Source of the DNA: Saururus chinensis
Lineage: Eukaryota > Streptophyta > Magnoliopsida > Piperales > Saururaceae
Assembly (NCBI GenBank): GCA_035235625.1
Contig: CP141148.1
Coordinates: forward strand, 5,761,001-5,825,000
Reading direction: 5' to 3'
DNA length: 64,000 nt
This document shows positions 22,123 to 33,197 of the stretch, piece after piece. Numbering within the stretch: position 1 is the stretch's first letter; each line of letters starts with the position of its first letter. The translations under genes were made by a program, and so were the position numbers. The notes under the pieces were generated by a model. It ran no database searches and had not been told where the DNA came from. It saw nothing but the letters and a program-made list of their open reading frames with translations.

Positions 22123-22950
22123 GTCATATACAATTTAAGATATGTCTTGTGAATTGAATATTTTTAACAAGGAATTGTTAAAATTCCACCTTTCAATTTC
22201 CAATTTTTTTATTACGTGAAATATAAGAGCATTTTCTTTGCAAAAGACAATTAGATATTTCACTCTCTTCATAGAGCAAAGGAGAAACAGTAAACAAAAA
22301 GATAAGAAAGAAAAAGATAGTGGAGTGCTAGTCTAGAAGGAACAGCGGCATGGCAAGTGGTCGCAGACAGCATATGAATTAGGAGAAGAGAGAGTGAGAG
22401 AGAGGAAAAGAGAGAAAAAAAACACAAAGAAACAAATTTTCATTAATCTCATAACTAAAAAACAAGACTTATCTGCTTCTACGCTACAACCCAATCATAT
22501 ATACAAATATAACCTGATTTTTAGGGACTCCTAACTTTTAAAGACTCCTAGCTGAAGAAAATTCCGGTTATAAGACACATTTATCGACCCCACGAGCTAC
22601 ACACAACTGCAAACCTCTCTCTCACTCACTCTCTCTCTCTCTCTCTACCTCCTTCCCTCCCTCCCTCTCGCACACACACCCCACCTCCCCCCTCTAACAA
22701 CCAACTTCCCCAATCCCTTAGTTAGTGGAGAGTTATTTTGAAGTGCAAACTCTCTAACGACCAGCCTCCCTGCTTTTTCCCCTAAACTTCTCTCAAATTT
22801 CACCCAAATCTCTTCCATTTTATCTAAATTTTCCCACATCTCTTACCATTTGTCATTATTTCTCTCCTTTAGTCTAATTCTCACCTACTTTCCTGAGCAA
22901 CTCACAGTGTAAACCCACTGATTCATACCAATTTCACAGAATTAAGACTC
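22123..22950. other. No gene seen; purine/pyrimidine-rich (copy A)
   Basis: Contains a GA-rich stretch (22390-22420) and a (TC)n microsatellite at 22615-22646. The pyrimidine-rich sequence after it could be the leader of a gene, but none is recognised. Confidence 0.4.
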
Positions 22951-25101
22951 TTAGTGAAGAAAAACTCCTGACCTATAATTCCAACCAGTCTCCTATCTTG
23001 TATTACTTTCTTCAGATCCACATAAACTTAACATGTCTTCAACCTCCCTAACTAAAACAACATTCCTCTGACAGAAATGTAAGAAAAATTAGCTCATATT
23101 CGGATTATAATATTGCCACTAAATGGAAAATAAGAAGAATGTCCTTGGGCGCTCAAGAACTGTGCTACATCGAGAAGGCTTGATTCACGGCTGCATGTTT
23201 GGTAGAAACAGAATCCAATGACCAAAAATTGTCATCTCCACCAGCAATGTAGAGCTTGTAATAAACAAATGATGTTCTTGCACACACGTTACTTTCACCT
23301 TCCCATCATTCTCTTTGGAACTAAGGGTTAGGCGGCTAGCAAGTGACTAGTCTATCTACAAGTATACCATGATCCCGTGAACTTGCCTTGTTTTTTCTTT
23401 CTTTTGCCTCTTTTTTTTCTTGAAATTTGTTTGCTAGATAGCCTATATATGAACTTTTGCAACAATTAATTGCGTACATGAACTTCGAGGACTTGAACAC
23501 AGCTATGAACTTTTGCAACAATTAATTGCATACATGAACTTCGAGGACTTGAACACATTTAACTGCATTGACTAGTTATGCCTATGCATTGGCTGGTCTC
23601 CCTTAGTTTGTGTGCATGAAAAACAAATGAAAGCCGAGTTTATGGATCAATTGTACCAAGCTCTTTACAACAACAAAAAATATTTACAGTCACCTATATA
23701 TGGGGAAGTGTAGCTGGCGATAATATTTACTAAGTGGCTGGTGACATGATGTCAACTACTTTGGGGCTCGCTACATAGTAAGCAACAAAAAATAACATCT
23801 TATGCAAAACTTCAAACAAACTCTAACGTTTGCAAGTAATACAGGTTTTAGTAACTTATCCCTTTCGGCTCTCTAGGCAAATGATGAAGAATTGTCAAAT
23901 CGGGCCATGAATGGCCATAATAGATTTTTGGAGCTTCACAGCTCGGAATTTTAAATTTTGTTTTTTTAAATTCATCAAAGTGTAAAGAAGCATATAAATA
24001 ATTTTAATAATGCAAGCATACAATAAAGTACCATTAAACTATTACTCAGGCTAACAATCGTATTTTTTGGCACATACGATCATTAAACTATATAATATAA
24101 GTTACATGATGCACAAATATCTTACCAACCGAGGTCAACTGCACAAGCCAATTGTCACAACATAGGTATACAAATATTCTAAAGTAAATGACATTTCATA
24201 TATCTTTGGTAAAGAAAATATTATGTATTGACAAATTCTATACAAAATTATTCATACAAATATCTAATGAATCCATCTGGTATCTTATATTAGTCAGAGT
24301 ACGTTTAAGATCTCAAAAAGAACTTATAAAGCTTTTGAAGACTGAAGTTATTGAAAATTCAAAGAAGTTCTTGATTAAAAGTCAAGCTAGAAGTTCATCC
24401 AATGGCAAATGTAATCCGTGACATTAAAAATTAAAGGTTAATTATATCTGCTTACAGTCACATTAGAAGGGCTGCAAGTTATGAGGTTCGACCAGCCAGC
24501 CAAGCTTGCACATTATTTGCTAACTTGAGGGTCGAGCTTGATATTTGAAGGCCCGTATCTAATAGGACGGGGCCCATGCATGGGAAAAAATATATGAAAC
24601 CCGGTGCAACCTGTCGTCCCGCTATCCAGGACCCATAAACCACAAATCCCTAAGCCCAAGCCCAAGCCCAATCCTACCCAATTCCTCAAGTACAATTAAT
24701 CAATTCGACTCTAATTCTGGATCTAGTTCTGGATCCCCTCTCCAATCTCCACTTCTCCACTGCTCAGCCCTCCACCAGCGATCTCCAGATTCCATAAATT
24801 TGTCTTTCCATTCCATTCAACCTCTCCCTAAACCCTAATCTCCCCTCTTCAATCCCTACTTTTCCACTACTTAGTGCTCATTGCTGCGGTCTCCAAACTC
24901 GAGACAACCCACTAACCGCTAACGTTAGTAATTGCCAGACTCCAACAATCCACTAACCCAATTGTGTACTCCTAATTTGCCACTATCAATGACTAGTTTT
25001 CACTTTTAGAGGAAGAAATAGTAGGAGGTTTTCACTCCAGTTCTCCAATCTCACTTCCCCAATTCTCTTGCAATAAAATTAGGTTTTCCCTTATTCCTTC
25101 A
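22951..25101. other. No gene identified; includes 56-bp tandem repeat
   Basis: First unique sequence after copy A. Mostly AT-rich. From about 24690 to 25101 it turns pyrimidine-rich (CTCCACTTCTCCACTGCTC, AACCCTAATCTCCCC), like a plant 5' leader. It joins across the LTR at 25102-26594 to the region upstream of the hAT BED-finger remnant, so it may be that gene's leader. Confidence 0.4.
23448..23559. repeat. 56-bp tandem duplication
   Basis: Two adjacent copies (23448-23503, 23504-23559) starting TATGAACTTTTGCAACAATT, differing at very few positions, so recent. Confidence 0.93.
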
Positions 25102-26594
25102 TGTATTGACCCTAAATTTCTAGTCAGATTTTATATCTAAGTTTTAGTAATCTTGAATTGTTGTTTTTTTTAGAAATTTGTCTCTAGTTCATATTAGAGC
25201 TTCGAAAAATGAATGCTACGGTACTTGAATTGCATAAATCGGAAAATGGGGTTTAAAGTTATGACATCGAGAAATGTATTATATAGGTGAGACCTGTTTC
25301 AAATATGCAAGATAACTTGCTCGTGTAGGATCTAGTTTTGTAGGGTTTGTCAAAACAAACTTAATGGTACTGGGAACACACAAATCAGAAGTTGGTAAAA
25401 AAATATATAGAGTTTTAAAATTTTAGATTTATTTGAAAAAATAATAATAAAATTGAGGCGGAGCATGACGGAGGGCATGAATGTGCATGGGACGCGTATC
25501 CGCATCAAGGCACCATCTCTGCCACGTGGAGCATTGTTGCGATGCATTACGGCGTGTACAACGCGCCAACAGGCGCACGACACGTATATGTTGATGTATC
25601 ATGCACCAAGCTTATAAATAGGCTAGCACACTAATTTTTCTTCTACACACCTTAGAAATTTCTTTTTCTTCTTTCTCTCTCAGTCTAATTCAAATGATTC
25701 AAGAGACGTTTCTAACTATATCGAGCGTGTTGAACATATTGGTAGGGTTATTTTCTTTGTTTAAATCATGTGAAGTTGTGAAAATCACCTTCAAAGGTCA
25801 AGGTAAGGAGTTTTAATTTCTAAATTGATGTTCTATTAAGAGTTTCTTATTATTTAAAAATCTCGTATTAGTATAAGCCTTATGGCATGATGTTTTTGAC
25901 AAAAATACTATTGGTGAATTGATTTAATGTTGTCCACTTTGTTTTGGGTACTTAAACCCTTTGTATAGTTTCATGAGGAATTATAATTTATATATCTGCC
26001 GTATAAAGGCTCTGGAGTGCACAAATGAGGAGTATCATAGGAAAACTTTGATCCTTCTAGCTTTCGTGACCCTATAAGTACAGAAGTAGGGCATTAGGTA
26101 TCATGACTCAAATATCTGATTTTAGTCTATTTTAGTCTGTTATGAGATGATTTGTTTTTCGTTAAATGATTTATTGCAAGAAAAATTTTATGCTATGATT
26201 ATGAGTGTTTTTCAAATATTTTGGAATAATATGTTTATAGAATTTAGCACAACTTACTGAACATAAATATATTCAACCACCCCCAGATTTTGCAGGGACT
26301 ACAGCCAATGTAGTGGTGAAGGAAGAGAGAAGAGTTTTTGAATGAAATTATATATTATCTATTGCAATGAACTTTTGTTAATATTTTGACTATGTTTGAA
26401 GGTAGGTAATGCCTAGACAATGATTTGCATAAATTATCAACTCTATGCACAGTCATCTTGGGGGCTTGTTATAATAAATATATGATGTAGTGAACTTTTG
26501 TTATATGTATGAATGAGTTTTATGAGCTTTGTTCGAATATTATGACTTGAATATTAAATAGTTAAAAGAATTATGACGCATGAGGGGCATCACA
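25102..26594 (+). mobile_element. Solo LTR, Gypsy (Tekay/Del-like)
   Basis: 1493 bp from TGTATTGACCC to GGGGCATCACA, flanked by perfect CTTCA duplications (25097-25101 and 26595-26599). Sense is plus: CTTATAAATAGG at 25611-25622 is a strong TATA box about 0.5 kb in, followed by a CT-rich leader. Internal phrases match the copy A solo LTR in inverted orientation (for example CCAACTTCTGATTTG against CCGAACTCCGATTTG), so the two are related LTRs. No retroelement genes. Confidence 0.9.
25611..25622 (+). promoter_or_regulatory. TATA box of the solo LTR
   Basis: CTTATAAATAGG, well placed within the sense strand of the 25102-26594 LTR. It could drive transcription into the downstream hAT remnant, which is on the same strand. 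Confidence 0.5.
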
Positions 26595-26599
26595 CTTCA

Positions 26600-27190
26600 T
26601 CCTCCTTTTTTGTACTTATTAATTTTAGTTAATTTGCTATTCATTTTCTATTATCTTTTTTTATTTGTTATTTATTTTCCTCTACTGTACCTTATTAATT
26701 TTGGTTATTTATTATTTATTTTCTTTTATCTTTCTTTGATTTGTTATTTATTTTTCTCTATTATACTTATTAATTTTGTTTCTTAGATATGAACCTTATT
26801 GTGATCTATATTTGTCTATTATTAATACGTAATATTTGGAAAGTTTTAATCAATATTATTCTTCTCTATAAATATTTCTTGTCTCTGTTATGTTATTTAA
26901 TTTGTTCTTGTTTATATTTTGTTATTTAATGTGTCGAGGTCTCTATTATGTTATTTAATTTGTTCTTATCTCTAGTCTTTTATTTAATTTGTTCTTGTCT
27001 TCTTTCTATTACTTGATTTGTTCTTGTCTTCTTCTATTATAATATTTAATCTATTCTTGTCCTTGCTCTATTATTTATTTTTTCTTGTCTCTATTATGTT
27101 ATTTAATTTGTTCATGTCTTAGTTCTTTTATTTAATTTGTTCATGTCTATGTATTATTAGTTAATTGATTCTAGTCATTGTTCGACTACT
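26600..27190. repeat. AT-rich degenerate tandem repeats
   Basis: Irregular units built on TTATTTAATTTGTTCTTGTCTCTATTATG, about 30-50 bp each, covering roughly 26880-27190, with TTATTTATTTTCTTTTATC-type units before that. T-rich, like a decayed intron. No coding signal. Confidence 0.6.
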
Positions 27191-27235
27191 TGATTTGTTC
27201 TTGTCTACTAAGTACTAATTTCTTATCTACTAGAG

Positions 27236-28310
27236 ATGACCAGTTCTTCTATCCTAACCAGTTCTTCACTCCAGCCAATTCTTCCACCTTGGCCAACTTT
27301 TCTATCCCTGTCAGTTCTTCCACATTAGTCAATTCTTCCACTCTCATCCTTACACTTGTTGTTCCCCCTACCACTACACCTCCCCCTCTCCCTCCTTTCC
27401 CAGATTTAGTAGCAACTAGTAGCAAAGGTAGGAAAAAACTTGATTTGAGGTTTGCCACACGTGTCACAACATTTTGAGAAAGTTTTTGATGTGTATGGTG
27501 TAAAAGAAGTAATATGCAATTGTTGCAAAACAAAGTTTGTTGGACTTGGTAGATATGGTACGACTCATTGATGTGAAGTTGTGAACTAGCTAGCTTTGAG
27601 CAACATTGAACAATGTAATTGGAAGAGGAAAATGTACAATTTTCTATTGTGCGATTGATCAGGCATTATAGGCGATCAATCGCATGCTACTAATTTCCAC
27701 TTGTTTAAACTGAGCCACCAAACAATTGATTGGGGTTATCGGTTGATGATTGGTATGGTAATTGATCTAGTGTAAATTTATGTCGAGAAGTGAATTTATG
27801 TCGAGAACTGAATGAACGATGGGGTTATTGGGTGATCAATCAACCCATTGACCAGATAACTCCAATTCAATTTTGGATCAAGATTTTGATTTAGGATTGG
27901 TTTCATCTTGAGTCTTTTACTTTCCTAGGAGTCTTTAGCCCATGTTATCTTAATTATTTAGGGATTTTCTAGCTCATTTTCCTTAATTTTAATTGGTTAG
28001 TCTTAAAGTAGTGAAAAATTGGACACTTTTATTTACCATTATATCAATAAGTATTGAATAAAAACTTGGCTCTTTCATGGAAGCCATTAGCACTCTAAGT
28101 TTCTAAAATATAGAAGAAGAAGAAGAAGAAGAGAGAGAGAGAGAACTTCTTTCTCTATTGTCTTCCCTATGTTTTTGTGAATTTACTATTAAAATTTGCA
28201 AGAGATAAAAGTTGTGTATGCATCACTTAATCCTATCAATCCTAGCCCTGCATCACTCATATAGCAAGATACATTAATAATAGTTCTTATAAGAATGGAC
28301 CACATAGAGA
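27236..28310 (+). pseudogene. hAT transposase N-terminus with BED zinc finger, split by solo LTR
   Basis: A Ser/Thr/Pro-rich N-terminus (frame from about 27236, ending in ATSSKGRKKLDLRFATR) is followed after a frameshift by HVSQHFEKVFDVYGVKEVIC, then NCCKTKFVGLGRYGTTH. This is a BED-type zinc finger (H.S..F.K.......C..C....G..GTTH) as in hAT transposases. Coding stops at 27568, where a solo LTR inserted. Skipping 27569-28260 rejoins GTTH to IARYINNSSYKN, restoring the expected histidine region of the finger (second His changed to Tyr). The catalytic domain is absent. It would have been the DNA-binding end of an hAT transposase. Confidence 0.75.
27569..28255 (+). mobile_element. Solo LTR, Copia-like
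   Basis: 687 bp from TGATGTGAAG to CCTGCATCA, flanked by perfect CTCAT duplications (27564-27568 and 28256-28260). Sense is probably plus, with GAATAAAAACTTGG as a poly(A)-type signal (about 28057) and a GAA/GA microsatellite (28110-28143) near the 3' end. It lies exactly inside the BED finger codons of the hAT remnant. No internal genes. Confidence 0.87.
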
Positions 28311-29378
28311 TCCTAAATAGCCACTCTTAAGTACTATATATTTTTGGTAATGTATCTATTTTTAAATTTGATCAATAAGTTTGTAGGGAAGCTCTTGTAT
28401 GAGCATTAATAGCACAAAAAAAAGTTTATTAGGTAGCTTAAATGTAGGGAAGCTCTTGTAAGAGTATTAATACACTTATTAATTCTTTTCTTTTTGTTTT
28501 TTATGTTTATTAACAAAAAAAAAGTTTTAAACTCCTTTGTTTCCAATCCCAAGCCCCAATGAGAAAGGAGGGAAAACATAAAAATTAAATAATTATTAAT
28601 GCATAAATATAATTAGATAGCTTAGTTTATTTTCAATGATCTTTCTTGCTAATAATGACTTGCATTAATGTGACTTTATGTTAGAAAAATGAATAGATAA
28701 AATTTGGTCAATAATCATTTATTAGGTAGCTTAAATATCATTATATAATGACTAATTCCAATAATGACAAATTGACTAGTGTGAGGATATGTATGTTCAA
28801 TCTGATATGAGGGTGGAATGATGAATATATATTAGCATAGTCAGCTTGAAGCGTGATCAAATACTTCTTGTTACCTCAAGTGTAATGTTTCTTGTTGGTG
28901 CCTACTTGTGATTGATCTGTTTATTAATGTAGAGTACTTTGTAGTTATATAATAAGAATTAAAACTTGAGCCACTTATTGGAGACAAGAAAGGAGGGATT
29001 CATGTTCTTTGACTTTGAAGACCCTAGAGAAATTATTTGGTAACCTTATAATTTGGACATTTAGGTGCTTTCCTTTCAATTAAATTTCACTTCATATATT
29101 CAAGTATTATTATTTCTCAATGTTTCTTATGGTCACTATAATGTAATGTTAACGAAATATGGAGGTTACTCAAGTGATTTAAAAAAGGGACGATGACTGA
29201 TAAGGATAGTAAAATGTACATAATCTCCCATCAATCACGACAAATAATTAAGACACTGGTTATTCCATACATTAATACCCTTAACTACCAAATGGCCAAA
29301 AAGACAAAATATCCACCATTACCCAAAAATGTAGAAGACCTTATTCATTTGCAGTATATCTACTAGAGTCAAGCTACT

Positions 29379-29520
29379 TCGTCTTGGCGATTTCTCATCT
29401 GTCCTCCAATAGATTTCTCCTCCATCCTTTGGTGATTTTTTATATGTCCTTTGGCAATTTTTCCTTTGTCCTCTGGCGATTTCTCTTCCGTCCTTTGGCA
29501 ATTTCTCCTCCTTCCTTTGA
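29379..29520. repeat. 24-bp minisatellite
   Basis: About six degenerate units of TCCTTTGGCGATTTCTCCTC. The antisense frame (KSPKDGGEI-type) is a by-product. Confidence 0.82.
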
Positions 29521-29984
29521 TTACATAGAGATTTTGACATCTTTGGTTGAGGATACTTCACAACCATCTCTAACTGCTCTTCTATTAAAATCCCTCTCGA
29601 TCTTCATGTATTCCATTTTAGGAAGTCTATTTATCCCCTTTTGCATCGTCGCCCTATGTTATCATTTATAGTATTGTTCATTAAAAAAATTTGCACTACA
29701 AGCGTCGCCCTATGCTCTCATTTACAATATTATTCAATGGAAGCATAATTTTTAAGTTTAATATTTTGAGTTGTTTTCTTGTTTAGCTAATGGATATCAA
29801 ACTTTGTTCTTTTCTATATGTCATTCATTGCTTCATTTTTACACAAAAGTATAAAGTTTTGTTTTGCCCATTCTAGAGGGTACTTTTGCAGCATTGCCCT
29901 ATGTTCTCCTTTTGAAACATTGCCCTATGTACTAAAGCTAATGTTCATGCCTTCATGGTGGCCTTTTATTTATTCTTGATTATC

Positions 29985-30245
29985 ACATGATAGTATAATC
30001 ATGTTGTCTTGCAAATTAATGTTCATAATACAACTAATTATCACATGGCAACACGATCATGTTGTCTTAAACATTAATGTTCATAATATGAAGATTATCA
30101 CAAGGCATCATGATCATGTTGTCTTGCAATTTGTTCTTCATAATACAACAGTTTATCATAGGGCAACATGATCATGTTGTCCTGCAATTTCTTATTTGTA
30201 ATATGATAAATTATCAATGGGCAACATGATCATGTTGTCTCGCAG
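29985..30245. repeat. 57-59 bp array carrying a palindromic core
   Basis: Five units; the phrase ATCATGTTGTC recurs at about 29999, 30058, 30114, 30171 and 30229. In the last two units the core is the perfect 16-bp palindrome CAACATGATCATGTTG (30164-30179, 30222-30237). Earlier units keep decayed versions. Confidence 0.9.
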
Positions 30246-32027
30246 TTTCATGTTCAAAAATGGTTTTCTCAAGACATCATGATTTGTATTGTTCCTCTTA
30301 TTATTTTTAATTTTTCTAAGTACATTATTCAAATTCAGTTGGTTTGGGGGCCAAAGCTGAAAGTGTAATTGTTATTGATTTTAACTTCTTTTAAAAGAGT
30401 ATTTGTGTTTGTCCTTGTTTGAAGATCAACTTGATTAATTTTAGTGATCAATGTTTTTGTTTTATATCTAAGACAAACTATAAATTAGTCTAGAATTGTT
30501 TTTCCATTAGGGTTTAGTTGCATTTTTATGGATTGAGTTGTAATTTTTTTAGGTTTAAGAAAGTATTTTTTTATAACTTTACTTATTACTCAATGATTTT
30601 ATAATATGTCTCTATAAATATGATAAAATAAAATATCAAATCTTTGTACACTCACACACATATATTCCAATCATATTTTATTGTCTCAAACCTTGAGTAT
30701 AATTATTCTTTACAAATATTAATGCTAATAAATCACAAATACTGAGCAAGATATAGCTACAATTCAAGGTGAACTTTGAAAGGAAAGTGCAACTTCATGT
30801 CAGGATTATGATTTGATGTTTTTTTTATTTTAGGTTTTCTACTTACATATTTCAATGATAAAAACGTATGCAGAGTATAATTTCAATGTACATTTGGGTG
30901 ATTTGATTTACTTAATTCAATGATGAGTAATTTATGATTTACTTCTTACAATAGTAAAAGTATTTAAAGACTACAATTTTGTTTTAAGGTTGTATAGTTT
31001 GATTCTTTACTCAATTTTGCAATTTGGTTTTCATATTAGATGTATCAGGAAATTCATGAGTCTTACTCTATGTAGTTGTAAATGTTTTATGTTTTTTTAC
31101 TAAGTAGGGATTAAGTATACTTTTCTTGTTACTTCGTTTCTTCTCACCATGTCTTATTTTTTTAAAAGTATAATGTTACTATTGTTATAGAATATTATTG
31201 TACTCTGTAACATTTAAAAAGTATAATTTTTAATTTTATACAAATTTGTGATTTTAATGTTTTACTTTTGTTTTGCATAGTATGATTTTACTTTAGATTT
31301 ATAATTTAATTTTTTACTTTAGGTTGGTGGTTTACTTATTTTAATTGTATAAATATTTGTAGAGTATAATTTTACTCTATAAGCCAAAAATTCTTACCTA
31401 CATGTACGACATACAAATGAAGCATGCCTTTTTCCCTTGGGTAATAATCAATTATTTCTCGCTCTAATGTGTACTTTTTAATGAGTGCATGATAATTCTC
31501 AATTTGAATGCATGTATGGGAATACATCTAGACCATGGTGTGAACTTGCTTGAAAGACGGAAGAAGTTTTTAGAGACGCTCAAGGAAACTTGGATAAACT
31601 ACTTGATCAATACAACTACTACCAAAAAGAACTTTTCAAAGAATAGGTCAGCTCATTCACCCCTATTAGCACAAAATTGTCCAACGATTTGTTGATAGAA
31701 ACTATCCAAAGACATTTATTCAAATGTTCATCACCCTGGAAGCTAACAATGCAAGTGCAAGGACTTCACCACTTATATCAAGTCTAGATGAAGCTAGCGG
31801 CCGAACTGAGAAGTAATGAGCTGAGCCTTCCCTCCATTCCCAATCCCAAGTCTCATACAATACATTTTGGTCATAATTGCACAAGTTTGATATTGTTCAT
31901 TTTGGTCCCAAGTCATATAGTACATTTTGCATTAATAATATTGAATTTTTTTGAGATTGATAGGAGCATATGCAAAGAAGATAATTAAAAAGAAGGCAAG
32001 GTTAGAGATAGCAGCACCTGTAATCTA

Positions 32028-32097
32028 AAAGTTGTTTGCAACCATTGTGGGAAGGCATCTATAAAGTTGTTTGCAGCCATTGTGGGAAGGCATAAAT
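32028..32097. repeat. 35-bp tandem duplication
   Basis: Two adjacent copies of AAAGTTGTTTGCARCCATTG followed by TGGGAAGGCAT, differing at one or two positions. Confidence 0.92.
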
Positions 32098-33140
32098 GCA
32101 AATGAATTCTTGTGAGTACAATTCCAATCTAATTTCCCTACTACAAGACACCCACTTATTTTCAAATCGGGATCAGCGACCCCTTCTCCCTTGCAAGTGT
32201 GCTTGCTCACTAAACAACTACCACCTCATGTTTTATTCCTCTTCCCCTGTTATTGTGCTTAACATAAATCTTGGCTTAACTAGTAGAAAACAAGTCCTTT
32301 AACTTTATATTTAACATAGTATTATTAGCATCGACTACAAACTTGAGCTCCCATAATATGCAACCTTATCGAATCTTTTGGTTTTTGTTCTTCAATATCT
32401 TTATGTATTTGATTTTAAAAATTTCTTGGGGTAATATGTGCACAGAAGGCAAGCTTTTTTACATAAGTAAATAAACAAGTCATATTTTAAGTCATCTACA
32501 CGATCAATCTTGCAAGGGTCCAATCTTTTGAAATTACAATAAAATAGAAAACTACATCGCTATATGAAATACTGAATTACAGAAGCTAACCCCATCTTCC
32601 CCATAAGAACAAAAAAAAAAAAAGATAATAAGTACATCAGATTGGGGAAATTGACCCCACTTGAGGAACTATACTAAATGCTAATTTCTTAGGTGACTAG
32701 GTTCCTTGGCTGCTTTCTTGAGAATAAGAACTGAGTTTAAGTTGGAGAGAACGCCCCCATGGGTAATGGTCACACCACACAAAAGCCCCTAATCTCCTCA
32801 TCATTCTGAATTGTCTAAAGCACATGGCTAGGGATGATTTGATTCTTCTTCTGGTCCTGGGCACCATTTTGAGCCAACTTGAGCATGTGAACAACACAAA
32901 AATTGACTCGTACCTGTACACCCGATCGCCCCTATCACCCTTGGACCCAATGGTTCACCCGATCACGATAATGTTAGACTGAAACGGGCCGATGCTATAC
33001 CCTGGTCCAACAATCTTAATTAGGAATGTTTCCTAACTTTTAACTTTCCTAAGAGTACAGCTCGGAGTTGTAAGTGATTAAGTGATTTGGACTTAATACA
33101 GGACAAAAATTCTAGTAACAAAAGGAATCCATATCGATAA

Positions 33141-33150
33141 CTATATAAGC
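33141..33150 (+). promoter_or_regulatory. TATA box of the double-NAC gene
   Basis: CTATATAAGC lies 57 bp upstream of the ATG at 33198. That would place transcription start near 33175 and give a short leader. A second TATAAA-like site (CATATAAAGC, about 33156) lies slightly closer. Confidence 0.55.
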
Positions 33151-33197
33151 ATTCCATATAAAGCAACATAAGTCACTGGAGAGGAAGTAAGGAGAAG

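Larger units (their letters stand above)
1..22950. repeat. Segmental duplication, copy A
   Basis: Base 1 aligns with about 42034 and base 22950 with 64000, in the same orientation and with nearly continuous collinearity. Sample 60-base stretches differ at 1 to 3 positions. The offset falls from 42033 to 41050 because of indels listed in the findings. Both ends of this copy leave the window or reach the limit of what copy B shows, so the true boundaries are not visible. Confidence 0.97.
28311..33140. other. No gene identified; AT-rich with small tandem repeats
   Basis: About 4.8 kb with no supported gene. It holds a 63-bp-spaced direct repeat (GTAGGGAAGCTCTTGTA at about 28383 and 28446), the three repeat features listed separately, and degenerate GCCCTATGTTCTCATTT units at about 29640-29935. 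The last 200 bp (32930-33140) are less AT-rich and probably form the upstream region of the double-NAC gene. Confidence 0.45.

Noticed and set aside
29319-29671. Frames over 29319-29671 on both strands
   Set aside because: 24-bp minisatellite translations.
32697-32921. 74-codon minus-strand frame upstream of the NAC gene
   Set aside because: No recognisable motif, no splice or promoter context.
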